Both the position numbers and the translations under genes were made by a program. Shown here piece by piece: positions 44,324-56,613 of a DNA stretch of 64,000 bases. Within the stretch, counting starts at the first letter, position 1, and every line of letters starts with the position of its first letter. Origin of the DNA: Sophora flavescens (lineage: Eukaryota; Streptophyta; Magnoliopsida; Fabales; Fabaceae); the NCBI GenBank assembly GCA_030762895.1, contig CM061062.1:138615104-138679103 (forward strand). Direction: 5' to 3'. The notes beneath the pieces were generated by a model, which saw only the letters and a program-made list of their open reading frames with translations, was not told the DNA's origin and did no database searches.

Positions 44324-47300
44324 TGTAACACCCTGTATTTTACTGTTTTAAATAACAGTAAATACATATAAATATATTTATAAGTTTATTAGAGTTTTAT
44401 AAAGTTATTCTAAGTGAACGGAGGATAGTATTTAATCCTACTTGACCGTAGGAAACTACGATTAAAATTTAGGTTGGAAATTCAAAGTAAACCCTATCTG
44501 CGAATTTCATTGACAGTATAATAATGTTGTTCAAAAGACCTAATTTTAATTCGTGAACGAGAGACTTAAGCTTAGTATTTTATTTTCTACAACTTGGTAT
44601 GTTTAGAATTTTTTCAGAAAAAAAAATAAAATAATTTGAGTATTACGGGCGGAGAGTGTAATCGGGTAGACGATGGAAAGGAGATTAGAGATTCTAAAAT
44701 TAGTAAGAGGATTTAGTTTAGGATTTTGAGATGATTCAAGGGGATGAATCCTATTTTTAAGTTTAGAAGGTTTTTCAGGATTAAATAGAGAATTTCGAAA
44801 TTTACGGTTAAGTCCCTGAACTTTCTGTAAATTACCATTTTGTCCCTAAATTAGTTTTTTTTGTTTTTTTCAAATGGATTGGGCTAGAATCCCTTTTTCT
44901 AATCCTAAATGGTCGTGGCCTATAAGCCCAAATATTGTTAGTCCATAGTTGAGTCCATAAAGCCATTCAAGTTTTCTTATCTTAGGTTAAAAGGCCTAAA
45001 TCTTCAAAGTGGGTCCCACAACCCATAAGAAAATGAAATCAAGCCCAAATGTTCAAGCCCATTTCGAAAGCCCATGTAAATTATGGCTGCCCATTTTAGT
45101 TGGAATTGTCAAGATAATTCTAGAATTTTCTAAAGGTTTCTACTTAACCTAGTTTTGTCTACAAGTTTCTTGATTCTTCTAATACATTGAATTATCTACT
45201 TTCTTAACTTGTTTTGCACTCATAAATTCAGCCAAGAAAGTCAAGGATAAGATGGCATTTAATGTGATTAAACCCATCATCATGACATTCTATTGTCTAT
45301 TTGCAAACTAGTCCTTCAACTATTGGAATCTTTGCAATTTGGTCCTTGGAACTTAATTGCACTTTAATCCTTTTAACATGACAACTCATCTTATCTAGAT
45401 CCTTCTTGAAATGTCGCCACTTACACTATAAATACCTTTCTCTCATTTTTCATTTAGTTCTTTGGTTACTTGTCTTCAAAAACTCTAAAGTTCTAAGTTC
45501 TTAGTTCTAAGTTTCTCAAAGCAAGTTCTTGGAGTGTCTTCATCATTGATTATCAAGAGATAAATCCTAATCTTTGTCTTAAATCATGTCTATGTTCTTT
45601 AGATAGTTTCTTGATTCAAGCCTTATATCATGGAAGTTCATCATTTTCAAGTTTCAAACCCTAGATCTTTGAAAAATCATAATAAATCCTAGGAAAATCT
45701 AATGATGATGAAACTACTTTCTATCTTCTAGATATCATGTCTACTATCTAAATCCAAGAGCATGAAGTAATCAAAAATTTCTTTCTTGAAAAACTAGCCT
45801 TGGCCGAATCTATCACTTTAGGGTTGGTAGAGTTTTGTTCATGTGTTTTCATGTATGATCATGTATTCTATATGGCATGTATGACTACACACTCAATCCA
45901 TGTTAGTTTCTTAAAATGACTATTTTACTCAAAAATGTTCATGTTGGCCGAACCCTAAGTGGGTAAGTTTTGTTGAGTTTTGTTCATGATTTTCATAAAT
46001 GATCTTAGAAATCAAGTGTTTAGTAAGTATGCTTTATAAATCCAAGATGATTTGTTAATCTAAGAACCCTAGTTTCATGAACTTAGTAAGGCCGAACCTA
46101 TGTATAAAAGAGTTAGGAAGTTTGAGTTTAAAACTTAGTTGTTTAGTTGATAATCTATGGTTTAGGTTAATGAAGGATCATTAATCCATCAGTTAATCAT
46201 GATTAGGAGTTTTAGTTATTCAAAAACCCTAGAAGCCGTGACTATGTATTAGGGTTTAGAATGTTCTAGTTTCTTGAATTGTAACACTTTGGTTATAAAT
46301 GAAGGTTAGTTGAGTACAAGTTTACAAGGTAACGGGAAATTCGGAAGGAGTTTGTAAGTTGAACAAGGAGTCTTCAAGAGGTAAGGGGGGAGTACCGAGA
46401 AGGATTCTATTCAATGGCTATATGCTATCCAATTTTTGTTTGTAATTAATTGTTTGTTAGTGTTTATTTATGTTGTTTATTGTTGCTTTATTGATATCTG
46501 TGTGGTTTATTTTGCGTTAATTGTTTATTGGCAATTATATTATGAACTGTGATGCATGATCTGCCTGGGAAATATCTGTGATATAATTGTTGTTTGATGT
46601 GTAAGAAGCCTGACAAGGTCGATGCACAATTAAGAAAGTTGGATAAAAGCTTTAAGGAACTGTATTGAATTATATTCAAGGTTTTAGTGGCAAGTTATTG
46701 GTATGTGATACCAAATGGAATTTCTTTTGAGAAAAATAAAGAGAGTTGAAAAATATTATTATTTTAATAAGTTATTTTGGAAAAGTGAATTATGAGTCAC
46801 AATGAGTTCAACACGGTGAAAATATTTTAGTATTGTTAAATTTTACGTAAGAAAACCCGAATATTACAGAATATTCTTTTATTAAATTAATTGATGAAAA
46901 CAAGTTAAGTGTGATTTTAGAAGATTAATTAAGTGGGAAAAGTTAAGTTTTTGGCTTAAAAGTCTTAAAAACAAAATTTGACGGCAAATCTAGAAAATCT
47001 AGACGGCAAGTATTTTTAAAATGGCAGTGCCTATTTTGAGAAAGTTAAATCTCAAGTGACTCATTGGTTTGTGAAAACTAAGTTTTATTTGTTAAGAATT
47101 TTTATAATGAATTTCTACCATTAGAAAAGAATTTCTAAAAATCGAAAGTTGATTTAACAACGTTGAAAATACAGTTGGACTTAGTAACCGAGACGTCGGG
47201 GTACTATTGTTCTGTGATTGTGAAGGACTCAGTCATTTGGACTTGGAGTGCCTATGTTGTATACATGAGGTATACATGAGGTATACATGAGGTATACTGT

Positions 47301-48919
47301 GATAAAACATTGAAGATGTTTTCTAGAAGCACGAACCTAGTACTGGTGCACCAGGTCGAGAGGTGTCGTGATTGAGCACTCGGACAGTAAGGTCCTGTGT
47401 TGTAATGAAAGTTTTAAAAAGTGTTTTAAAACTATGTGAGTCGTAAGCCATTTTGAGCTTCGGCAAGAGAAAGATGGAGCACAAAGAAAAGAACAAAACA
47501 AAAGTGTTTTGCATGCATGTGCGACGTGCTGCGATTTGTGGTTTAATGCATTAATTACCGGCGGCTGAGGTAATTACGATATGCATATCTCATTGTGCCT
47601 TGGAGGACTTTGGGATCCCCATCTTACTTGCTAATGGCGGAGCCACTGATTGTGGGCATTAGCAATGTTTGGCCGTGTTAGTGCCTTGGCTGTGTATGCC
47701 TACGTTGTTTTCAAGATGGGGAGAGGTCGCGGACCATTGGGCGATTAGCCAAGTTAGCCAGTGTGGCTTTGGAGTCTGATCAACTCAACACGAGGTTGGT
47801 GATATCTCATGAGATTAGGACGAAAATTAGATGATGAATAGAAGTGTCATGCATAATTTTATGGATGATGTTTGGGGTGTTGAACCCATTTATAAACAAG
47901 TTAGTTTATAATTATTTGTATGTGATAAATGTTGATGTGGTATTTGATGGCTAGAGCGTAGTTATTGAGTAAGATCCAAGTATTGGTTTCTCACTCTTAC
48001 AACATATTCAGATGAATCCAGACGTACCACTGGTGCAGTCGAGGGTTCGTACACTCACTTTTGATCGGGCACAGTATGGTGGTGCCTGGGATATAAATAA
48101 CGGGGCACTGAGCGCCACCTACCATGGCCCTAGTACTGAAGTTATTGGTATGATGGAAGAAGGACCCAATCAGAGGACGCATGTAGTCGAAACAATCGAG
48201 ATATCGTTACCACCGGTCTGGCTGTATCTTCAATATCTGGAGGAGCATGGAATGATGGATCCTTTACCTCAACCTCAACCTCTTCAGATATTAGGAAATG
48301 GAGAAATTCCAGTTGAAGAAGAGCTAGTAGAAGGTGAAGAAGATCTAGAAGAATACCTAGAGGACGATCCGGAGTTTCAACCTCCTGCAGTAGATGATGG
48401 TGATTCTTCAGAGGAAGCAATGGAAGCGGAGGCATCATCAGACTCGTCAGCTGTAGGTGGGATTGATCCTTGTGGTCTTCCCAATGGGTTTCATTAGCTT
48501 GACCAGCTTAGGTATAGTTTCCGAGGTAGTGAGTCTTGATAGTTTTATTTTGGCTTCTTAGAGCCTTAGTTTTGAAATGGTTGTAAACCAGTTGTTGTTG
48601 ATATGTATATATGTATATATGTTTTTATCTTCTTTGTTTAGTTTGAAGGAGAATAGTCTATGTTTTTAAAGATTTTTGATATCTCCTAGTATAGGAGTTG
48701 TATATGTAAACGATGAAGCATATGTATATATATGGATGTACATATATGTGGTTTATGTTTATAATAGTTATATGTTGTATGAAAAGAAAAAAAAAATTAA
48801 GCACTATTTTTATATAAGGTTAGTTACCTTAAATTATATTTTCCGAAAGTAACCAGCATTATATACTTATAATTTAAATATTGGGTATTAATGGGATGAC
48901 CCTAGGGTAGGGTGTCGCA
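44324..48919 (+). repeat. 3' LTR of the chromovirus
   Basis: A 4,596-bp direct repeat of 35009-39613, ending GGTGTCGCA and followed by TAGCG. It is near-identical, except that differences bunch into short patches (for example at 44483-44500, 46612-46622, 47519-47535, 47734-47750 and 48212-48224). The ORF, TATA box and repeats of the 5' LTR are all present. Confidence 0.93.
48012..48497 (+). CDS. LTR-borne ORF, 161 aa (3' LTR copy)
   Basis: This is the 3' LTR counterpart of 38703-39191, open over its full length. It differs at the start (MNPDVPL for MNPHLPL), at a patch around residues 66-70 (one residue shorter), and at three other residues (IGMMEE, EEDLEE and DPCGL). It also ends 422 bp before the LTR end. 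Two open copies are expected from a recent insertion and do not by themselves prove selection. Confidence 0.42.
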   Translation: MNPDVPLVQSRVRTLTFDRAQYGGAWDINNGALSATYHGPSTEVIGMMEEGPNQRTHVVETIEISLPPVWLYLQYLEEHGMMDPLPQPQPLQILGNGEIPVEEELVEGEEDLEEYLEDDPEFQPPAVDDGDSSEEAMEAEASSDSSAVGGIDPCGLPNGFH

Positions 48920-48945
48920 TAGCGCCCGAGAAGGGTGTTACATAT

Positions 48946-51468
48946 TGTAACACCCCGACTTTTCGCTGCTTTCTGATATCGAAGATTTATATAAATACGT
49001 TTATATTTTTATCCGAGACTTAGAAAATGTTTTTAATTAAATCGAAACCTTATTTACACTCTACCTTACCGTAGAGAGTTACGATAAAAATATAGGTTGA
49101 AAAGTCAGACGAAACCCGGTCTGTGAATTTCACTGACAGTATATTTATACTGCTCAGAAAACCTAATTTTGAATAGTGAACGAAAAACTTAAAGTTTTTA
49201 TTTAATTTCCTACGATTTTGGTTATTTTGAAATATTTCACTAAAAAGTGAAATATTTTATTTTATCCGGGCGTCATATTGAATCGGGGAAGCAACGGAGC
49301 AGATTACGGGATTTCCGAGAGCCGCTAGCAGATAATGCCAATGAGTCATACAAGACGAGTCACCATGTGAATGCATTTATGATGCACATGGTAATGATGA
49401 CTAAGTTAGGAGGATTTGCATTTAGGTCCTTATACTTTTAGAATTTTACAATTTGGTCCTTACAACTTAATTGCACCTTGGTCCTTAAGTGGAAAAGTTC
49501 CTTTCCCCTTGGCCCTCCAAACTTGTGCAGCCAACCCTTCTTAAACACATGAGAAGACTTCATTTCCTTCCTATTTCACACTTAGCACCAAAAAAAAAAC
49601 ACAAAAGTTCATAAGTTCCTTAAGCATTTTGTGAAGCAAGTCTTTGTTTCTTCACTTGTTTTTGATCTTCAAGAGGTAAACCTTGTTCTTCTTCATCAAT
49701 AAAGTTCATGTTCTTCAATAAATTTCATGATTCAATGCTTTGTTCATCCATGTTCATCATTTTCAATTCCTAGATCTATAAACTTTGAAATTCTCTAGAA
49801 AATCATAGAAAAATCCTATGATCATGAAACCAATTTCTATGATCTTGTAACCATCTCTACTTTCATAATCCAAGAGGATGAATCAAACAAAAATTCCCTT
49901 CTCCTATACCTATGATTGGCCGAAACTCACTTTGTGTGGGTGGAGGAAGTTTTGTTTCATTTTCTTAAGAAGTTAAGCTTGATTTCATACTTGTAGTTCA
50001 TATATATCATGAATCTATGTTGTTGAATCCAAAAAAAATTCTCTAGCCAAATATTTATGTGTTGACCGAATCTCACTCTTTGTAGAGTTAGAAGATTTTG
50101 TTTCATTTGTTGTGTTTTAAATCCTTAATCATGTATCCTTCATGCTTAGGATCCTTAATCCAAAATCTTACAAAATTTAGCATGTCTAGCCAACTTAACA
50201 CATGATGACCGAAGCTTAGTCATAGTAAATAGGATGTTTTGTTGTTTCATTTGTTGATTTGGGATTTATTTGTTGTGAAGGATAAATCTTAGTTGATTAT
50301 CCTGAGTTGTGCGGAAGAGACCGGATCCAAATCGAAAAAACCGTTCGTGAAACCAAAGCTTGAATCTTCAAGAGGTAAGAGGGGATTTCCCGAGGGATTT
50401 TTCCGATGGCTACGTGCTATCTAGTTGATGTCTATATTGTTTATCTGTGGTGTTTGTTTCAGTTGTGTTATTTTTATCTGTGATGGGTTATCTGCACTTA
50501 ATTTTTTATTTACAGTTATATATTATAATGTTGTGATGCATGATATGCCTGGGAATATTGCTATGATGTTGTTATTGAATGTTGTTTGAGAAGCCTGACA
50601 GTGGTCAGTGCCCAATCAATTAACCAGATAAAAGCTTTAAGAAGCTATAAAAATTATATTCAATGTTTAATGGAGAAATATTGGAATATAATATTAATGG
50701 AAAATAGTATTTGGGAAAAATAATAAATGTTGGAAAATATTATTATTTTAATGATTTATCAGTGTAAAAATAAACTACGAGTCACAGTGAGGACGTAACT
50801 GTGAAATTATTTTTTTACTGCTAATTTTTACGTAAGAAATTCCATAATATTATAAAAAGTATTTTATGAAATTAATCTTCGAAAATAACTTCATTATGAT
50901 TTTAGAAAAATATTTAAGTGGAAAAGTTTAAGAATTGGCTTAAATGACTTTAAAAATGCTAGACTGCGGTAATTTGGAAAAGTATCGACAACAAGAAATT
51001 ATAAAATGGCAGTACAAGTTTTAAACCAAGACTAAGCCTCAAGTGACTCCCTTTTTGAAACTTAGAATTTTCAGAAAAAAAGATTTCAAGTACTTGATGA
51101 TTTTACAAAGGAAATTCCAATTTTTAAATGATTTTTCAGAATCAAGTTTTACTCAACTATGGTATTTCCGACAATTTGGATAAGTTTCGGAAGTTTTGTT
51201 TTGATTTTGTGTTTCACTGAACGAAAACGGCATTAACGTTGAAAAGTAAACCTAGTATCCGAGACGTCGTGATACTGGCGTTCTGAAATAAAAGCACGAA
51301 GATCTTTGATCCGTGTTACATTGTTACACGTTGCAATGAACGCTGTTAATGGTGAATATTGTTTTCTATCACCATGAACCTAAGACTGATTGCAAGGTCT
51401 AAATTTGTGATTGGTAGACGTGCCCACGTTTTTATGTATGATGCCTTAATGATAGGGTATTCGTGCTA
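48946..51468 (+). repeat. LTR-B, 3' truncated gypsy LTR
   Basis: Starts TGTAACACCCCGACTTTTCG. Its first two bases were duplicated by the LTR-A insertion. It shows the CAGAC..GTCTG hairpin (49106-49123), a TGAGTCA site (49342-49348), an A-rich promoter-proximal part and the GAAGCCTGACAGTGGTCAGT block (about 50589), all also in the chromovirus LTR, so it belongs to a related family. It ends abruptly at LTR-C with no 3' terminus. No coding frame was recognised in it. Confidence 0.75.
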
Positions 51469-54400
51469 TGTAACACCCTTCTTGGGTACTACACCGTAAG
51501 TGACATTTTAAGGCCGAAAAGTAAGTTAATTAAAAATGGCAATAAAAGAATAGGGTAATTTTTTCTTTTTCGTAAGTCATAAATATAACTACTTTGTTTT
51601 AAATGAATGGACAATCAAATATTCCATTATCACAATTGGGATCATAAGTTCAAAAATCATTTACATAATACCCAACCTGACTCATAAACAGAATCATAGA
51701 ATGTACAGACTCAACATAAACATACCCAGCTGGCCAAACTAAAATATAAAAGACCATCCTTTCTCGTTCATCGTGAGAAGGACAAATCCAACTGACGAGA
51801 TCTAGTACAAACTCTATTTGAGTCCACTACCGACGTTGTCACAAAAGACACTACTAGAGCTACTACAATAGTAACTCTCAAACTAAGCCCTTTCCTCTTC
51901 CAAGAGGAAAACATGGTTGACGAACTATCGACATTCTGGAAGACGTCCGCTAGAAACTCCACCATATCTTCCGCATGCTCGAATCCCATCCTCTACGATG
52001 TATCAAGCCAAGCAAAATCTTGACGTCTCAATCTTCTCAAAAGAATACATAAGGCACATAGCCAGTCGATATAGGCAATATAAAAATAAGGAGGTGAGAT
52101 TTCCATTTATCTTACACATAAGGCAGACATGCAGTGGTACGACTCTCAGGTACGTACAATTATCAATATTCAATCAAATCTACATTCAATCAAATCTACA
52201 TTCGTAACAGAACAATAATGTTTCACAGAAACATGACCCCAACACAATGTTTTCCTAGATAGAAGACATCTAAGACTCGAGGAATGACCTTTGAATTCCT
52301 ATACCATGGTTTTACGAACAGTCGAAGAGAGTGGTTTGGAGGATTGTCCCGGACTAGGCCAACCTTGGGCAATAGAATGCGTCCATAGTCATCGTCGCGT
52401 ACATTGGTTTTTTCGGGAACATCGTACACTACTAGAAAACACGTAGCGTCTAGTTGAGTATGTCGGCACATTGCAAGATCACCACGCCACAAAAGGAGCT
52501 ACCAACTGAGCCCTTGTGAGTATTTCATACCCCGACATCCCCTAGCATCAATAGATCGTCACTACGGAATTCGCACCCGCATTAAAGTGTTAGCTCGATC
52601 TCCTAGGCACAACGACCTTACAGAACATAGTTTCACTATGTGTTTAAGCAATTTTTTCTGGAAAGATGCGTTCTTCTCGTCTATCCACCAGATGACCTCT
52701 TGATTCCAACGGAATCTATTCAATGTGCTTTATCAGATGCTAGCTGTTCTTAAGGTATTTTAAAACACTGGATTAACAATCCTAGCACATTACGAGATTG
52801 GATCACAAATCCAATTATTTATTTCTTCACACTTTTCTAATTGAGCCTTTCTCTTGGATTTCAAAAAATCAAATACTTCTGAGTCCATTAAATCTTATGG
52901 ATATATGGATAATAAATTATCCATACTTTTTGACATAAGGTCGAGTTCCACCCCACGTCATAAATTATTACGTTCGTATTTTTACTAAGTCATTCATGAC
53001 TTAGGTTTTTCCATTTATTTGAAATACTAGTCTTAAAGACTAAAATTCTCTTTTGTCTTAAAACTAAAACCTTTGGTTAAAACCAAACCATTTTGAAATC
53101 AGATTCCATTAAAGTACATAAGTACTAAATTCCTCAAAACAGTTTCTTGAAAAACATCGAAACTCTTAAAATACCGTTTTACCGTTTTTTATTGCATTTC
53201 AACTTAAATTCCATATTTTCACAAATATAATTATTTTTCTCAAATAATTCACTTTCCTAAGTTACCATACTTATGTTGAAGTATTGGAATACTAATTTCA
53301 AACTCTACATCATTGTTTTCTAAAAAATCTTTAAAAACGTTTGACGACGGTTTCGCCACTTTTTACTGGTTTTAAGCCCAAAAGCCATACTTTTGAAAAT
53401 ATGGTTCTTCACCTCAAATCTATTACTCACCTAGGTTATAATACTCATACTAAGATATTGAAACACTTTTTTTACAGTTTTCCTTTTCATGTATACAAAA
53501 TTCCTAAAAATTTGACCGAACGTCGTTAAGTTTGTAAAACGCGTAAATCCTTTTTCAACTATTTTACACCCTAATAGTCCAAAACTCATTTTGGAGTTTT
53601 AGAACAGTTTAATAGGTATTAAAAACAGTCTCTCACTTTCCAGTTAAATATGTTTTCTAAAATTGAAATTTAACCCCTAAACTTTCATTAATTGCAAAAA
53701 GATCCTTATTCACTTAAAACCTTATAACTTTTTATTTATAACTTCAAATCACACCAATCCAACTTCTTTAGAAATATTTTTCAGTTGCCCTCAAATTTCC
53801 ATAAATTTTGTTTCTGCCCAAATATTTTTCTATAATTGCAAAAAGGTCCCTTTTCACAAAAAAACTTATAACTTTTTATGTATTAATCCAATTAACACCA
53901 AACCAATTTCTATGGTTTTGTCTCATCAAGGACTACAATCTTAACACACAATAATATGAATTTCAGTGCAGCCACTGAAATTCTCAAAAATTGCATTTAG
54001 TCCCTAAGGACTCATAAAATCATATCTTTCAATATACACATCCAAATCAATCCAAACCAATTTCTATATTCTTATACATTCATTCAATCCTCATCAAAAT
54101 TATTCAAACCATTTAAATAAAAATGAAATCCATTTAAACAGATAAGGTCGAATGGCCCAATAATGATCATGTTAGGCAATTTTTCATGTTAAATCAAATA
54201 AACAACCATCAAGTATCCAATTAGAAATCATTGAATCAAAATCAACATATATCAAAATCAAGCATCAACCAAACCCTCCAAGAGGATCACACACATATAA
54301 AACAATAAATCAAACACTTATGATTTACAAGACCATTTACACTAAATAACACTATATAAACCATCAACATATCTACTTTAAGGTAGGATAGTGGTAATCT

Positions 54401-55984
54401 CCCCCATACCTCTTGCAGATCACTTGAAGATCAAACAAACACAAGCTAAAACAATCAAGGTATGCCATGGTTTTGTCCACCAAAACCTAGCCATGAACAA
54501 CCAACATGAAAACAAGTTAAAGAATGAAGAAAATCACCTAAACCCATTCGAGCTTAGGTTCGGCCAAGTCAAGAAGAAATAGCTAGGGATCTCTAAATTT
54601 TTCAAGCTCTTGGATGATGAAAATAGAAGTCATATGGAGATCATAGAAATTGATCTCACATTAAAATGATTTTTCTATAATTTTCTAGAATTATTTGATA
54701 ATCTAGATCTAAGAATAGAAATAGGTGAAAAACTTGACGAACATGAAGATTGATGGATGATTTATGAAGCTAAGATGATTAGGAACAGGTTCCTCAACTT
54801 AGAATGGAGAATTTTGATGAAGTAAATGAAGAACAATGAAGAACTTATCAAGAACACAAATGGTGTTCTTTAGAATTTTGTGAAGAACAAGTGTAATAGG
54901 AAGAAAATGAAATGTGTTAAGTGTGGGGGACTTGGGCTGCGTCCAAATGAGAGTTTGAGTGAGTGAGGAGTTGTTTAATTGGTTTAAATGAACCAAAGTT
55001 GAGTTTACTTGACCAAGGTTTAGTTAGAAAATAATATAATAACTTAACTATAGTTAATTAATAACCTAACTATTATTAATTGGTAATCATGGTTAACAAA
55101 TATGTGGCCAGTAATGAATGTTGGTGTGACTGATTTTTCACCACATCTTATGAGTCATCCCTGACTCATCGTTCATATCCATTAGCGGTTCCCGGAAATC
55201 CCGTATTCAACACCGTCTTTTACCCGATTTCGGTTTTTGAGAGGAAAATGATGAAACGAAAGCAAAATGAAATAGGTATGGTTTAATATATATGGCTGCA
55301 CGAAATTGAGGAGATGTGGAAGGTTTACAACCACGTAAAATGAATGGTTAAGAGTGCGTAGATGTGTCTTGTTAATAACCGTGAAAGCTTGGGGGTATTT
55401 TGATCATTTTACCTAAAAGTCATAATTGATAGCATTTAATGCTCATAAATACTTGGTGACTCATCCTCCACGAGTCATCATGTATGACTCGTTGTCCCGA
55501 TCTCTTGATAGGTCTTTGCAGTTCCATTTTCGACTCCGTCGGTTTACCGATTAGGGTTTTTGTCTGTTTTTCGACCAAAAATTTTCAAAATAACCAAACT
55601 CGATGGAAATATGTTTTAAACATAAACCATTTCGTTCATGAGTCAAAATTAGGTTTTCTGATCATTAAAATATTATTGTCAGTGAAAACACCGACTGTTT
55701 TCCGTCCGAACTTTTACCAAAATTCGTCCGAATAAACATAATATTTTATTTCTGATCAGAAATTTGGATTCCTCACGGACATAATTAAAAAAATATACAA
55801 ATTTCATTTTTGAGTCAAATTAGGGTTTTCTGCTAGTATAAAATCATACTATTAGTTAAAAACGCAGATCGGTTTCCGTCTGAGTTTTAAACCCAAATTT
55901 TAACCAAAGCTTCCTACCATAGAGTAGGTTCTAGATATGATTTTTTTTCTCCAAAATCATTTCATAAGTCTCAAATAAAATATA

Positions 55985-56039
<55 letters not shown>

Positions 56040-56066
56040 AAGAACAGTAAAAATCGGGATGTTACA
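51469..56066 (-). repeat. LTR-C, gypsy LTR on the minus strand
   Basis: On the minus strand it starts TGTAACATCCCG at 56066 and ends GGGTGTTACA at 51469 (4,598 bp). Its 3' part matches LTR-A, LTR-D and LTR-E. Near its start the hairpin/AAACCTAATTTTGA block occurs twice (55865-55882 and, weaker, 55692-55708), suggesting a local duplication. TGAGTCA/TGACTCA sites are at 55151, 55162 and 55457. The flanks (TGCTA on the left, ACACT on the right) do not match, so it is not a simple solo LTR. Confidence 0.8.
55991..56037. repeat. TA dinucleotide microsatellite in LTR-C
   Basis: A pure (TA)n run of about 47 bp close to the LTR-C 5' end; likely to vary in length and to be error-prone in assembly. 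Confidence 0.97.
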
Positions 56067-56078
56067 ACACTACCTCTC

Positions 56079-56317
56079 TTATAGAGATTCATCTATCGGT
56101 TCAATTGGAAGTTCATCAGAACGACATTCTTTACAAAGGAAGTTATGTAGTGCTACACATGCTAATACAAGCTCTGCTCGTGTCTTAAATAGAAATGGCG
56201 GCGCTGACTTAAAAATTGTGAACCACTATTTAAAAATCCCAAATATCTTCTCGATCACATTCCTAGCATGACGAAGATTGAACAATTCATTTCCATTTTG
56301 AGGGTCAATACCATTAC
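56079..56317 (-). pseudogene. HARB1-type (PIF/Harbinger) transposase fragment
   Basis: Read on the minus strand from a splice-acceptor-like TTTTGCAG at 56325-56318, the exon encodes NGIDPQNGNELFNLRHARNV, then IEKIFGIFK, a TAG stop at 56226-56228, WFTIFKSAPPF, ELVLACVALHNFLCKECRSDE and a TAA at 56079-56081. This is the C-terminal part of the DDE superfamily HARB1 nuclease (the LRHA-x-x-NVIE-x-x-FG and ALHNFLR-like motifs). The catalytic core is missing and the fragment has one stop. It lies against the end of LTR-C and close to a PIF-like end at about 56450-56465. Confidence 0.85.
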
Positions 56318-56448
56318 CTGCAAAATCTTGTAGCTTCTGATTTTAACCTTAAAAATGTTTTTTTTAAAAAAAACTTAAACAAACACAATCAAACTCATTG
56401 CAAATAATTTTTTAACTAAAAAAAGTGTTTTTTTGTCAAATAATCTGT

Positions 56449-56466
56449 AACAAACACACACTAAAG
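56449..56466. other. PIF-like terminal motif
   Basis: CAAACACACAC followed by TAA at about 56453-56466 is identical to the right end of the 11600-14661 candidate (14651-14664). It probably marks the end of the element that carried the transposase fragment at 56079-56317. The other end was not found. Confidence 0.4.
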
Positions 56467-56511
56467 TTGTTTGGTAGTTTATGTTGGTTTGAACGACAAC
56501 CATGGTGGGTT

Positions 56512-56613
56512 GGGGGGGGGGGGAGATTGGAGAGAGAGGGGGATAAAGGAGAGAGATGGAGGGAGGAGAGAGAGGGAGAAGGGATTGAGAAGAGAGGGAG
56601 GGAGGGGGAGAGA
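56512..56613. repeat. Purine-rich tract with a 12-G run
   Basis: A run of 12 G (56512-56523) is followed by about 90 bp of GGAGAGAG-type sequence with very few pyrimidines, up to the LTR-F end at 56614. Such mirror-like purine strands can adopt triplex or quadruplex forms and are prone to slippage. Confidence 0.85.

Larger units (their letters stand above)
35009..48919 (+). mobile_element. Tekay/Del-like Ty3/gypsy chromovirus (13.9 kb)
   Basis: Two nearly identical LTRs (35009-39613, 4,605 bp, and 44324-48919, 4,596 bp) flank PBS, gag, protease, RT, RNase H, integrase and a C-terminal chromodomain-like tail. RT before integrase and the tail order are diagnostic of Ty3/gypsy chromoviruses; the large LTRs and motifs suggest Tekay/Del. 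Perfect TAGCG duplications lie at 35004-35008 and 48920-48924. It sits close to the 3' end of LTR-A. High LTR identity indicates a recent insertion, yet the coding part has several frameshifts and two stops. Confidence 0.93.
29595..48942 (+). mobile_element. Solo LTR-A (Ty3/gypsy), interrupted by a chromovirus
   Basis: It starts TGTAACACCCCG at 29595 and ends GGGTGTTACA at 48942, with perfect TATTG duplications at 29590-29594 and 48943-48947. It is split at 35008/48925 by the 35009-48919 element. Its own length is about 5.4 kb, including an hAT MITE. It has no internal gag or pol, so it is a solo LTR. The inverted termini TGTAACACCC and GGGTGTTACA, the CAGAC..GTCTG hairpin at 29742-29759 and the 3' part (AGGAGCTGTGTCTCCATATC, GAGTTGGGTTGGGTATCATG) are shared with LTR-C, LTR-D and LTR-E. 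Confidence 0.88.

Noticed and set aside
51768..51989. Minus-strand 73-codon frame in LTR-C, and the 59153-59380 frame in LTR-D
   Set aside because: These derive from the conserved 3' part of the LTR family; frames are not conserved between LTR-A, LTR-C and LTR-D.
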